This document shows, one piece after another, positions 1-8,059 of a stretch of 64,000 nt of DNA; the stretch's first letter is position 1; every line of letters begins with the position of its first letter. The notes beneath the pieces were generated by a model. It ran no database searches. It was not told the origin of the DNA and saw only the letters and a list, made by a program, of their open reading frames with translations. A program made the translations under genes and the position numbers. The DNA comes from Thermobacillus xylanilyticus (GTDB lineage: Bacteria; Bacillota; Bacilli; Paenibacillales; Paenibacillaceae): assembly GCF_907165215.1 (NCBI RefSeq), contig NZ_CAJRAY010000038.1:57497-121496 (forward strand). The letters run 5' to 3'.

Positions 1-212
1 GGTTTGCCGGACGCCTCTTCACCCGGCGCGGCGGCCGAGTCGCCGCCCCCGGATTCACCGGATGAGGGTGAGCCGGTCGAAGCGGGGCCGCCCGAATTCC
101 CGCCGGAACCGCCGCTTCCTCCGCTTCCGCCGCTTCCGCAGGCCGCAAGGACGACAAGCAGCGGAATGATCCACAACATGCGTGCCAACCTCGATCCCGA
201 TTGACGTTTCAT
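1..212 (-). CDS. Secreted lipoprotein, N-terminal part (runs off left edge)
   Basis: The start is ATG at 212-210, behind a strong GGGGGAGGAA ribosome site. The first 25 residues form a lipoprotein signal: a basic start (MKRQSGSR), a hydrophobic core and a lipobox ending LAAC with the lipidated Cys at residue 25. A Gly/Ser-rich linker follows and is still running at the window edge. This build is typical of Gram-positive ABC-transporter substrate-binding proteins (for example the BMP/nucleoside type), but no domain is visible because the 3' part is missing. It has its own promoter inside the end of the upstream mocA-like gene and may capture the substrate of the neighbouring catabolic island; that role is inference. 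Confidence 0.75.
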   Translation of the reverse strand, partial: MKRQSGSRLARMLWIIPLLVVLAACGSGGSGGSGGSGGNSGGPASTGSPSSGESGGGDSAAAPGEEASGK

Positions 213-271
213 TTGGTTCCTCCCCCGAACGAGCGATCTTTGATCCGATGCAACGGTCGTGATGTACTTTC

Positions 272-300
272 ACTATAAGAACGCGTCAGGAATGCGTCAA
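272..300 (-). promoter_or_regulatory. Sigma-A promoter for the lipoprotein gene
   Basis: On the minus strand TTGACG (300-295) and TATAGT (277-272) are separated by 17 bases, close to consensus. The -35 box lies in the last codons of the mocA-like gene (stop at 288-286), so the lipoprotein gene can be transcribed apart from the pucR block. Confidence 0.7.
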
Positions 301-981
301 TTTACATGACATCGAATTGGCCTTGGGAATGAAAGAATTCGGGATTGATTGTGCATCGTGCACGTTCATGAGGGCTTGCCAGATGGCGCGGGCATGTTCA
401 AGCTGCTCAGGGGTATCGAGATCGAGGCTCTCCGGTCCGGTCATTTCCACGAACGCGCCGCGCAGCGCGCCGGATCGGATCAAGGCGCCCGCGCCGGCAT
501 CGCCTTCGAGATGCAGCAGATCGCCGAACCGCCTGCGCGGCCAAAGCACCGGCGGCAAGATCGTGCCGCCGGATCGTCCCGCCACGAAATCGCGTTCGGG
601 TTTAAGCGTCCAGACCGCACGCCATTCAGCCAGCTTACCCGCTGTCAGGAACGGCATGTCGGCCAGCGCGATCATGACCGCGTCGGGCGGCTCGCCGCCG
701 TCCATGGCCGCCATGACGCCGCACCGGATCGAGCGGGACATGCCGAGCGCGGCGTCGGCGCAGACGAACGGCCGGACGGAAAGTCCGGCCGGCAGCACGT
801 CAAGCCAGGCGAGATCGTCATCCGGCCGCACGACAACGATGACCGGCGAGAAGCCCGCGCGGGCGAGCGCCAGTACGACCGCCGCGCCGAGGGGCGTCCC
901 GGCAGCCAACTCAACCGCAGGTTTCGCACGCCCCAGCCGCGATCCGCTGCCCGCCGCCAGGCAGATGGCCGGCATTCGCAT
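286..981 (-). CDS. MocA/MobA-like nucleotidyltransferase (molybdenum cofactor cytidylyltransferase type)
   Basis: A 231-residue protein of the NTP-transferase family. It has the N-terminal nucleotide-binding signature LAAGSGSRLG at residues 8-17 with Lys20, and an ADMPF metal/substrate motif at 107-111. MocA-type members make the cytosine dinucleotide form of the molybdenum cofactor used by xanthine-dehydrogenase-class hydroxylases; the XdhC neighbour supports that reading. ATG at 981 was chosen because AAGGAGG lies 10 bases upstream; an in-frame TTG at 1002 has no ribosome site. The first 71 bases overlap the 3' end of xdhC in another frame. A MobA (guanylyl) activity cannot be excluded by eye. 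Confidence 0.8.
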   Translation of the reverse strand: MRMPAICLAAGSGSRLGRAKPAVELAAGTPLGAAVVLALARAGFSPVIVVVRPDDDLAWLDVLPAGLSVRPFVCADAALGMSRSIRCGVMAAMDGGEPPDAVMIALADMPFLTAGKLAEWRAVWTLKPERDFVAGRSGGTILPPVLWPRRRFGDLLHLEGDAGAGALIRSGALRGAFVEMTGPESLDLDTPEQLEHARAIWQALMNVHDAQSIPNSFIPKANSMSCKLTHS

Positions 982-1942
982 CGTCCGCCGCCTCCTTCCC
1001 AAGCATTGCGCGCTGCACCGAGCGGACAGCCGTCAGTTCGGCCGCGATGCTGACGGCAATTTCGGCCGGCCCGACGGCGCCGATCGGCAGGCCGACCGGC
1101 GCGCGGACTCGCCCGTCCGCCGGCAGGCCGTCCAGCAGCGCCGCGGCGCGCTTCCTCGAGCCGAGAACGCCGACATATACCGGCTTCCGGGGCAGCACGG
1201 CCTCCAGCATGCCCCGGTCATGCCGCAGATGATGGCTGCAGAGCAGCACGTAGTCGCCGGCGCCGATGCCGAGCGCGTCCGCGAGCCCGACGCCGCCCGG
1301 ACCGGCGGCGAACGATTCGGCCAGCGGGAATCGTTCGGGGCGGAGCAGCGGCTCCCGCCAGTCCGCCACCGTCACCCGGAAGCCGATCCGGGCCGCCGCG
1401 TCGCAGATCGGCGGCGCGTCGGCGCCCGCGCCGAACAGGATCAGGCGGGGGCGCGGCAGGAACACGCTGGCGGGCAGTTCGTCCGGCTCCGCGGCAGCAT
1501 CGCCTGCGCCCGCCGCGAGCGGGACGACCGCATGCCGGATCGTCCCGCCCGCCATGCGGCGCACGAGGCGGACGGCTTCACCCGCGCGGACGCGCGACCA
1601 CGCGGCGCGCAGCGAGCGGCGCAGTCCGCCTTCGACCGGCTCAAGCAGAACGGTGATCACGCCGCCGCAGCCGAGCTCGCTGCCCCAGATCGGATCTTCG
1701 TCCGGATGCAGATTGTACGTGATCAGCTCGTGCGTCCTCCGTCCGGCCAGCCGCTCCGCCCGCTGCTGCAGGTCGTCTTCGAGGCAGCCCGGGCTGATGC
1801 ACCCCGTCCGCCGGCCGTCCGCATGCAGCAGCATGGCCGCGCCCGCCTTGCGGTACGCGTGGCCGGCGGCGGAAGCGACCGTCGCCAGCGCGCCGCTGAA
1901 CGACGGTTCGGAAGCCGCGCGGAGCAGCGCCCAATCGTCCAT
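911..1942 (-). CDS. xdhC: XdhC/CoxI-family molybdenum hydroxylase maturation factor
   Basis: A 343-residue protein with the two-part XdhC layout. An N-terminal XdhC/CoxI domain carries GCGG near residue 92, and a C-terminal Rossmann domain begins LILFGAGADA near 168-177. XdhC proteins bind sulfurated molybdenum cofactor and load it into xanthine-dehydrogenase-like enzymes. No such hydroxylase is in the window, so the target enzyme probably lies beyond the left edge or elsewhere. The start at 1942 (third codon of the longer frame) has AAGGAG at the ideal 8-base spacing; ATG at 1948 would be only 2 bases from it. The C-terminal tail overlaps the next gene by 71 bases. Confidence 0.85.
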   Translation of the reverse strand: MDDWALLRAASEPSFSGALATVASAAGHAYRKAGAAMLLHADGRRTGCISPGCLEDDLQQRAERLAGRRTHELITYNLHPDEDPIWGSELGCGGVITVLLEPVEGGLRRSLRAAWSRVRAGEAVRLVRRMAGGTIRHAVVPLAAGAGDAAAEPDELPASVFLPRPRLILFGAGADAPPICDAAARIGFRVTVADWREPLLRPERFPLAESFAAGPGGVGLADALGIGAGDYVLLCSHHLRHDRGMLEAVLPRKPVYVGVLGSRKRAAALLDGLPADGRVRAPVGLPIGAVGPAEIAVSIAAELTAVRSVQRAMLGKEAADDANAGHLPGGGQRIAAGACETCG

Positions 1943-1967
1943 CTCCATCGCTCCTTCCGCAGAAACT

Positions 1968-3290
1968 TCAAATCCGGCCCATCAGCCGCGTGAGGCTCCG
2001 GTCCGCTTCCCGCAGCACCCTCGCCTTGTCGATCGTCCGCACTTCCTTGCCTTCCATCACGACCTCGCCGTCGATCAGCACCGTGTCGACGTCGCCGCGG
2101 GTAGCGGCGTAGACGATGCGCGAATACGGATCGGCGCCCGCAGACGGGTAGACGTGGAAATCTTCGAGATCGAGGATCTGCAGATCGGCCCGCTTGCCCG
2201 GCTCGATGCTGCCGATCATATCCGCCATGCCGAGCACTTCCGCCCCGCCCATCGTCGCCATGCGCAGCACCTGGCGCGCGCGCATGACCGTCGGGCCGAG
2301 CCGCACTTTCTGGATGAAGGAGGCGAGCCGCATCTCCTGGAACATGTCGAGATTGTTGTTGCACGGCGCGCCGTCGGCGCCGAATCCGACGGGCACGCCC
2401 GCTTCGAGCAGCGAAGGCACGTCCGCGATGCCCGACGCAAGCTTCAGGTTCGAGCCCGGGCAGTGCGTCACCTTCACGCCCCGTTCCCGGATGATCCGTT
2501 TCTCTTCTTCGTCGAGCCAGATGGCATGCGCGAGAATCAGGTTCGGCCGCGCCAGACCGATCGCGTCGAGGTAGACGACGTTGCGCATGCCGCGCTCGGC
2601 TTCGACGACCGCGATCTCTTCCCGGTTCTCCGCCGCATGCGTGTGTACCGGAACGCGGTATTGATCCGCCAGGTCGCGCACGGCGGTCAGCAGATCCTCC
2701 GAGCAGGAGACGACGAATCTCGGGGAGAATGCGTAGCGGATGCGTCCGCCGGCAGCCCCGTTCCATTTCTCCAGCAGCCGGACGCTCTCGGCAAGCGAAT
2801 CCTCCGTCTTCTCCAGCAGCGCCGGCGGCACCTGCTCCCCGTGATCCATCATCGCTTTCCCGGACACGGCGCGGATGCCGCTTTCGCGGATCGCTTCGAA
2901 CGCCGAATCGGCGTGGTGCACCGTCTCCATGTCAAGGATGGTTGTCGTGCCGCTGCGGATCAGTTCTCCGGCGCCGAGCAGCGCGGAGTAATAGACCGAA
3001 TCCGCGTCGTGCGCCGCCTCAAGCGGCCAGATCCGCTTCCTGAGCCAATCCATCAGCTCCAGATCGTCGGCGCAGCCTCTGAACAGCGTCTGGCACAGAT
3101 GAACGTGCGTCTGCACGAAGCCGGGCAGCAGCACCCTGCCCCCGGCTTCAATGACCCGCCCGCCGTCCGCGTCCAGTTTTCCGCCGACGGCCGTTATGGT
3201 GTTGCCTTCAATCTTCACATCGCCCCGCACGATGTCATCCGCGGCATTCATCGTCACGATGAGCGCGTCGCGGATTACGGTCGTCGCCAT
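1968..3290 (-). CDS. TrzN/AtzA-type amidohydrolase (N-heterocycle deaminase family)
   Basis: A 440-residue metal-dependent hydrolase of the amidohydrolase superfamily. It has the metal-binding THVH near residue 61, a later His in VHTHAAENRE, His in ILAHAIWLDE, and the catalytic Asp in GADGAPCNNN. The NNNLDM motif is characteristic of the TrzN/AtzA/8-oxoguanine deaminase/SsnA branch, which deaminates or dechlorinates purine- or triazine-like rings in the cytosol. GGGAGGAATGCATC precedes the ATG. It sits between pucR and xdhC with short gaps, so it is probably in the same operon. It is clearly paralogous to the amidohydrolase at 9305-10645. The substrate is unknown. Confidence 0.85.
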   Translation of the reverse strand: MATTVIRDALIVTMNAADDIVRGDVKIEGNTITAVGGKLDADGGRVIEAGGRVLLPGFVQTHVHLCQTLFRGCADDLELMDWLRKRIWPLEAAHDADSVYYSALLGAGELIRSGTTTILDMETVHHADSAFEAIRESGIRAVSGKAMMDHGEQVPPALLEKTEDSLAESVRLLEKWNGAAGGRIRYAFSPRFVVSCSEDLLTAVRDLADQYRVPVHTHAAENREEIAVVEAERGMRNVVYLDAIGLARPNLILAHAIWLDEEEKRIIRERGVKVTHCPGSNLKLASGIADVPSLLEAGVPVGFGADGAPCNNNLDMFQEMRLASFIQKVRLGPTVMRARQVLRMATMGGAEVLGMADMIGSIEPGKRADLQILDLEDFHVYPSAGADPYSRIVYAATRGDVDTVLIDGEVVMEGKEVRTIDKARVLREADRSLTRLMGRI

Positions 3291-3305
3291 GATGCATTCC
3301 TCCCT

Positions 3306-4910
3306 CTACCGCTCCATTGCCGTCCGCGCATCGCCGGAGCCGAGCCGGCGCCGGAACAGGAACGCCAGCTTGAGCCGCAGCAGATCGTCGGTTTTCTTGA
3401 AATCGATATCCAGCATCTCGCTCAATTTCTCGATGCGGTATGCGGCCGTGTTGCGATGAATATAGAGCCGCCTTGCCGTCTCCCCAAGCTGTCCGTCGCA
3501 TTCCAGGTATGTCTCGAGCGTCCGCAGCATCTCGGCGGTATAGTCGGCATCTTTGCTTTGCAGCCCGCCGAGCAGCCGTCTGCAGAACGCGCGCATCCGG
3601 TTCGCGTCCACCTGCTCGAACAGGATCGCGAGATCGATCGTCTCGTAGTTCACGACGGAAGCGGCGATCGCCCAGGCATCCGACGTCCGCTGCGCTTCGA
3701 GGCATTCGGCGAATGCGGCGCGAAGATCGCCCGCATGCTGCTTGCGCGTGCTGCAGCAGGCGCGCGGCTTGCCCTGGCCGGACGGCCATGCGGCCAGGCA
3801 ATCGGCGAGCGCCGTCTCGAGCGGCCCGTCCGGGTCTTCCGGATCGTCCCGGTACACCGACAGCAGCCCTTCCTCCAGCACGACGTGAACGCCGCCGAAC
3901 GGTTCCAGACCGGCGTAATGCTGCATCTCCCGTTTCAGCTGCTGCAGCCGTTCGGCGCGCATGGACGCGATCGACGGCCCCGGAATGTCGGTCAGTACGC
4001 AGCGGTACGGGCGGCCGAGCAGATCGATCTCCCAGCGGTCGAGGCACTCCTCCAGCTTCTCGAGCGTAAGACCGTGCTTCAGATGGCGCTTGATAAGCAG
4101 CCCGATGTCACGGCGGACCGTCCATTCAACATAATCTTCGATTTTGAAATCTTTATGGAAACCGATGAGTTCAGCGGCCTGCAGATACAGATTTTCTTCA
4201 ACCGGCGAGAGCACGGGGCTCTTGTAATAGAAGAGCACGAAGCCCGTGCACTGCGCCTGCTTCATGAGCGGCACCCGGAACGCCTGGCCTGCGGCCGTCC
4301 GGACCCGCTGGGCCAGCGGTTTCCACGGCCACAGTTCGACAAGCCCCGAATCCGCATGCCCCGTCCCGTTGAACACCACCTGTCCGCGCGAGCCGATGAC
4401 CGCGATCGGGCAGCCGATCACCTCCATGACGGACTCGAACAGCTGACGGATATGGCCGGACTGCAGCGCGAACCGCATCAGCCGGACCTGTTTGTCCAGA
4501 ACGGTCTGCAGTTCGACGGTACTTCGCCTCAGCTCTTCGCGGAACAAGGCGTTCATCTGGTCGGAGAAGGTGAACGGATAGGGCAGTTCGATGAGCGGAA
4601 AACCGAGGTCGTCAGCGGCCGCGATCATTTCTTCCGGGATGGCGCTCCAGAAACGGCCGAGCTTGACGCCCAGGCCGGATGAGCCGCGCCGGTCGAGCTT
4701 GCGCACCAGTTCGGCGGCTTCACCCGGACGGTCCTTGAACAGATACGCGGTCGTGAAGACCATCTCGCCTTCCTTGATCCAGTCCGTAATGTCCGGAGCG
4801 TCCATGACGTTGACCGCCTTGACAATGCGGTTTTTTCCGGCATCTCCCGCAACCAGACGCGCCTCGGTCAACGGATAGACGGACAGGGCCTGCTCGACGG
4901 TCATGTGCAT
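3306..4910 (-). CDS. PucR-family transcriptional regulator
   Basis: A 534-residue regulator. An N-terminal PucR-type sensor domain (about residues 1-125, beginning MHMTVEQALSVYPL) is followed by a long middle region and a C-terminal PucR helix-turn-helix, with LGETARRLYIHRNTAAYRIE near residues 480-500. In Bacillus the founding member controls purine catabolism; other members control amino-acid and N-compound use. The ATG at 4910 has GAGGTG 7 bases upstream. A longer frame from 4970 would start inside the AT-rich inverted repeat and has no ribosome site. It probably regulates the flanking catabolic genes (inference), perhaps through the palindrome in its own promoter region. Confidence 0.85.
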   Translation of the reverse strand: MHMTVEQALSVYPLTEARLVAGDAGKNRIVKAVNVMDAPDITDWIKEGEMVFTTAYLFKDRPGEAAELVRKLDRRGSSGLGVKLGRFWSAIPEEMIAAADDLGFPLIELPYPFTFSDQMNALFREELRRSTVELQTVLDKQVRLMRFALQSGHIRQLFESVMEVIGCPIAVIGSRGQVVFNGTGHADSGLVELWPWKPLAQRVRTAAGQAFRVPLMKQAQCTGFVLFYYKSPVLSPVEENLYLQAAELIGFHKDFKIEDYVEWTVRRDIGLLIKRHLKHGLTLEKLEECLDRWEIDLLGRPYRCVLTDIPGPSIASMRAERLQQLKREMQHYAGLEPFGGVHVVLEEGLLSVYRDDPEDPDGPLETALADCLAAWPSGQGKPRACCSTRKQHAGDLRAAFAECLEAQRTSDAWAIAASVVNYETIDLAILFEQVDANRMRAFCRRLLGGLQSKDADYTAEMLRTLETYLECDGQLGETARRLYIHRNTAAYRIEKLSEMLDIDFKKTDDLLRLKLAFLFRRRLGSGDARTAMER

Positions 4911-4949
4911 GGATGTCACCTCGCAATGCAGCGGAATGTGTATGTCATT

Positions 4950-5003
4950 ATATATAACATAATATTGCACAAAAAGCGTTTATTGCAATATTTATGTTAT
5001 ATT
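4950..5003. promoter_or_regulatory. AT-rich 54-bp inverted repeat in the pucR upstream region
   Basis: The arms are ATAACATAATATTGCA (4954-4969) and TGCAATATTTATGTTAT (4984-5000), complementary except for one extra T; they can be extended outward by ATAT/ATAT. The 14-base spacer is CAAAAAGCGTTTAT. The element lies in an AT-rich stretch (4930-5025) of an otherwise GC-rich window. On the minus strand it contains possible -10 boxes for pucR (TATAAT overlapping 4950-4957). It could be an operator, a promoter with an overlapping operator, or a hairpin ending the upstream operon. Confidence 0.55.
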
Positions 5004-5072
5004 TATTTACATAAACATTTTGCCTTTCAATTCCGCTGCCCGTTACGTTCGGCATCCAACGCGATTGGACGA

Positions 5073-5867
5073 TCATCGTCGGCGACAATGCCCCGGCACC
5101 TCCGCATCAGCCGGCCAGTCCGTTCCTTGTCCTCCCCTCCGCCTCCCGGCAGAAATGCAGCCCCGGTTTTTTTCCGGCCGAACGCCGCCGTATCCGGCAA
5201 GACGAAGCGCGTGCCCGACGGTTACCGCAACCGAATCAACCACCGGCACTTTCAACCGCCGCTCCGCTTCCGCCGCCGCGCGCGCCCCGCGCATGTTCGT
5301 GCAGACGACGGCGACACCGTCGGCGCCTGGCATGGCGGCGGCTTCCCCGATCATCCGGACGATCTCATCTTCCGAGAGATCCGCGAACGAACGGTTGACC
5401 GTCAACCCGCGTCCGACCGCTCCCGCGGAGCGGATGCCGAAGCCTTCGTAGACGGCGGCAATCCGCTCGTTCACATCCGCCGTATACGGCGTGACGATGG
5501 CCAGACGCCTGATCCCGCACGCGCGCACGGCATCCAGAATGGCCATCGTCGAAGTTGTCGCGGGAATTCCCGTGCCGCGCTCGATCGCTTCGCACAGCCG
5601 CCGGTCATGATCGATGCCGAGCCAGCTTCCCGCGGTGCCGTTCCAGACAATCAGCCTCACGCCGGCGTCCGCCAGCAGCGAGGCCGCTTCGAGCATCGGT
5701 CCCGCCGCGAACTGCGCGTCCGACGCCGGGGACAGCGCGATTTCCGTCACGCGCACCCGCGCGTAATGGACGCTGACGCCGGGAACGCCATGCAGCAGCC
5801 GGTTCGTGACAGGTCCCGCAACGGTATTGGACGACGGGATAAGCATGCCGATCCTCACGGTTTCCAC
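5073..5867 (-). CDS. Aspartate/glutamate racemase superfamily protein (arylmalonate decarboxylase/maleate isomerase-like)
   Basis: About 264 residues starting METVRIGMLIPSSNT, the usual opening of the AMDase/maleate isomerase branch. The C-terminal catalytic Cys is present in VVCTNMRG. The N-terminal position, where racemases and maleate isomerases have a second Cys, reads WNGTAGSW, resembling the Gly-containing loop of arylmalonate decarboxylase. A one-cysteine decarboxylase or isomerase is therefore more likely than a two-base racemase. The GTG start at 5867 has GGGAGGGAG just upstream; an ATG at 5891 that overlaps the previous gene is the alternative. It is the last gene of the 12151-5073 block. 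Confidence 0.75.
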   Translation of the reverse strand: METVRIGMLIPSSNTVAGPVTNRLLHGVPGVSVHYARVRVTEIALSPASDAQFAAGPMLEAASLLADAGVRLIVWNGTAGSWLGIDHDRRLCEAIERGTGIPATTSTMAILDAVRACGIRRLAIVTPYTADVNERIAAVYEGFGIRSAGAVGRGLTVNRSFADLSEDEIVRMIGEAAAMPGADGVAVVCTNMRGARAAAEAERRLKVPVVDSVAVTVGHALRLAGYGGVRPEKNRGCISAGRRRGGQGTDWPADAEVPGHCRRR

Positions 5868-5880
5868 GCCGCTCCCTCCC

Positions 5881-7251
5881 TTACGGATCATACAGCACGA
5901 AATCGGCCATGACGCCGCAGCCCGGCACCCACAGGCCGCCGCCGATTTCGACGGCCGTCACCGCCGGCTTGTGCGAATCGGCGAACGTCTCGCGCCACGC
6001 CTCCATCGCGCCGGCGTACAGGTTCAGGTCCGTGAAATAGAGCGTCGCCTTGACGATCTGACGGACGTCCGCGCCGGCCGCCGCGCAGATCCGCCGCGCC
6101 TTCTCGAGGATGTAGGCCATCTGCTTCTTCCCGTCCAAACCGAAGTACGGCAGACCGGGAGTGAGCGACGCTTCCTTCGCCAGCCCGACGGCGGGGTCGG
6201 TCGCCATCAGCCCGCTGAAATAGATCAGGTCGTCCGCCCGCACCGCCGCCGGCTCCCGGCTCTTCGGCGTCCAGCCGCCCGTCACGGTCGACTTCAGATG
6301 CGCCGCCTCCGGCATGAGCAGATCCATCGCGATCTCGACGCGGCACCCCCGCGCACCGATCTCGACGCGCGGCACGATCAGCCGGGCCGGCGCCTTCCCG
6401 GGATCGGGAAACCAGCGCTGCCAGACGTCCTCCACCGCGGCGAAATCGTTCGGATCCGCAAGGAACACCCACGCCTTCACCGCATGGTCCAGGCTCGTGC
6501 CCGCCGCTTCCGCGACGTTCGCCAGCCGCTTGAGAATATAATCCGTCTGGCGCGCGGCCGGCTCATCGCCCCAGAACAGGCGGTTCGTGCGGGCTTCCGG
6601 CGCCAGCGCGTGCAATTCGCCTTCATAGCCGGGCTGGCCCCAGTTCCCGGCCCAGTCGGTCGCGATGTCGCCGGACAGGAACAACCAGTGCCCGACCCGC
6701 ACGCCTTCCGCATGGCCGGCTGCCGGCTTCGGCAATCCGGGTGCCGAGACCGGTTCGGGCCGTTCGCCGGACGCCGCAAGCCGCGCGGTGAAATCGGCCT
6801 CCACCAGCGCGCTTTCCACGAGCAGCCGGCGCACGCCGATGCCGGTCGACGGCGGGCTGAGTCTCTGGAAGTACCGGTTCTTCGTCTCCACGTACCGCCG
6901 GTTGTTCACCGTCAAATCGCCGGTCCGGTAGTCCGGCGACGCCATACCCGCAAGATACCATTGATTGACCCGCACGATCTGTTCGGGCGAGGCGCCGGCC
7001 GCCTCCGTGATCGCCGCCACGCGCCGGTACAGGTATGCGGCCTGCTTGCCCATCGCGCTCTCATAGTAGGGAAAATGGCCCGGAACGGCCGCCTCCTCCG
7101 CCAGCCCGCTCACCAGATCCGACGCCGACTGCCCGGAATAGAACAGCCAATCGCCGGCCCGGACGGCCGGGCTGTACGGGATGCCGGGTCGCGGCATCCC
7201 GTCGGGCCAGATTTCCGTGATGGCTCCTTTCGCAATCGCGCTTCTGTCCAT
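5881..7251 (-). CDS. Triple-domain RidA (YjgF/YER057c/UK114) protein
   Basis: A 456-residue protein made of three RidA-like units, about residues 20-155, 175-318 and 330-456. Each carries the fold's markers (LFYSGQSASD, LFLSGDIATD and IYFSGLMATD at the start of each unit). Ordinary RidA proteins are about 130 residues and work as trimers, hydrolysing reactive enamine/imine intermediates; some relatives are ring-opening amidohydrolases. Only the middle unit shows an Arg (PARLIV) at the position of the usual carboxylate-binding Arg; units one and three have STGIGV and PAVTAV there. The protein may be a one-chain pseudo-trimer with one active site. It lies between the alpha/beta hydrolase and the AMDase-like gene. 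Confidence 0.8.
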   Translation of the reverse strand: MDRSAIAKGAITEIWPDGMPRPGIPYSPAVRAGDWLFYSGQSASDLVSGLAEEAAVPGHFPYYESAMGKQAAYLYRRVAAITEAAGASPEQIVRVNQWYLAGMASPDYRTGDLTVNNRRYVETKNRYFQRLSPPSTGIGVRRLLVESALVEADFTARLAASGERPEPVSAPGLPKPAAGHAEGVRVGHWLFLSGDIATDWAGNWGQPGYEGELHALAPEARTNRLFWGDEPAARQTDYILKRLANVAEAAGTSLDHAVKAWVFLADPNDFAAVEDVWQRWFPDPGKAPARLIVPRVEIGARGCRVEIAMDLLMPEAAHLKSTVTGGWTPKSREPAAVRADDLIYFSGLMATDPAVGLAKEASLTPGLPYFGLDGKKQMAYILEKARRICAAAGADVRQIVKATLYFTDLNLYAGAMEAWRETFADSHKPAVTAVEIGGGLWVPGCGVMADFVLYDP

Positions 7252-7255
7252 GCCG

Positions 7256-8059
7256 TCACCGCCCTTCCAGAAATTCGCGGATCAGCCGGATCGTCGTCTC
7301 CGGCTCCCGCTTGTGCAGTTCATGCCCCGCCTCCGGCAAATACCGGATGTCGACCGACGGATTGAGCGCCTCCAGCTCGCGCGCTTCGGCCGGACCGATG
7401 AACGGCGCGCCGCCGCAGGCGACCAGACGGGCGGGAACGCGGAGCAGCCGGTACCAGACGTGGAACGGCTCTTCGTTCATCGCGAGGTACGACTGCTCGA
7501 TCGCCTCCGGCGCGCATGCCTTAAGCTCCCGCGCCTTCGCTTCCGGATCGATCCCGATGGCGGCGTAATGCGCGCGGAACGCTTCCAGATCGCCGGCGTC
7601 TAGCATTGCCTTTGGAACCGTGAAGCGGGCAAGCGGCAGCGGAAACGGCGGACGCCCCGGACCCGACAGCGGCGGATCGATCATCATGACCCGGCCGGTC
7701 AGCTCCGGGTAAGCGGCCGCGAACGCCGCCGCGATGCGGGCCCCCATCGAATGCCCGATCAGCGCCGGCTTGCCGCCGCCGGGCAGCGCGTTCCACAGCG
7801 CGAGCAGATCGGCGATGTAATCCCGCATCGCGTAGCCGGAAGCCGGCTTGCCCGAGCGGCCGCGGCCGCGCAGGTCGAGGGCGATGTACCGCCGGTGCTG
7901 CGGCAGCGCCGCCATGATCGGCCCGAACGCGCTGCCGTTCTCCGAAATGCCGTGCAGGAAGATGACCGGCTCGCCGCCCGGATCGCCGCATGCGGCGGCG
8001 TACAGCTGAACGCCGCCTGCCTCGATCCCGATCTCGTCAAACGCGATGCGCTTCATCAT
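7256..8059 (-). CDS. Alpha/beta hydrolase
   Basis: A 267-residue alpha/beta hydrolase. The oxyanion-loop motif is FLHGISENG near residues 34-42, the nucleophile elbow GHSMGAR is near residues 101-107, and the final His is in EAGHELH near residue 248. The size fits cytosolic C-C or C-N bond hydrolases of ring-cleavage pathways, where such enzymes split ring-fission products or formyl-amides. The ATG at 8059 has GGAG 7 bases upstream; the second codon is also ATG. The start overlaps the Rieske oxygenase end by 23 bases, so the two are translationally coupled. The substrate cannot be read from the sequence. Confidence 0.85.
   Translation of the reverse strand: MMKRIAFDEIGIEAGGVQLYAAACGDPGGEPVIFLHGISENGSAFGPIMAALPQHRRYIALDLRGRGRSGKPASGYAMRDYIADLLALWNALPGGGKPALIGHSMGARIAAAFAAAYPELTGRVMMIDPPLSGPGRPPFPLPLARFTVPKAMLDAGDLEAFRAHYAAIGIDPEAKARELKACAPEAIEQSYLAMNEEPFHVWYRLLRVPARLVACGGAPFIGPAEARELEALNPSVDIRYLPEAGHELHKREPETTIRLIREFLEGR

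Noticed and set aside
1266..4682. Plus-strand open frame of 1138 codons
   Set aside because: It is antisense to xdhC, amidohydrolase and pucR, whose motifs are clear on the minus strand; no family features are visible in it.
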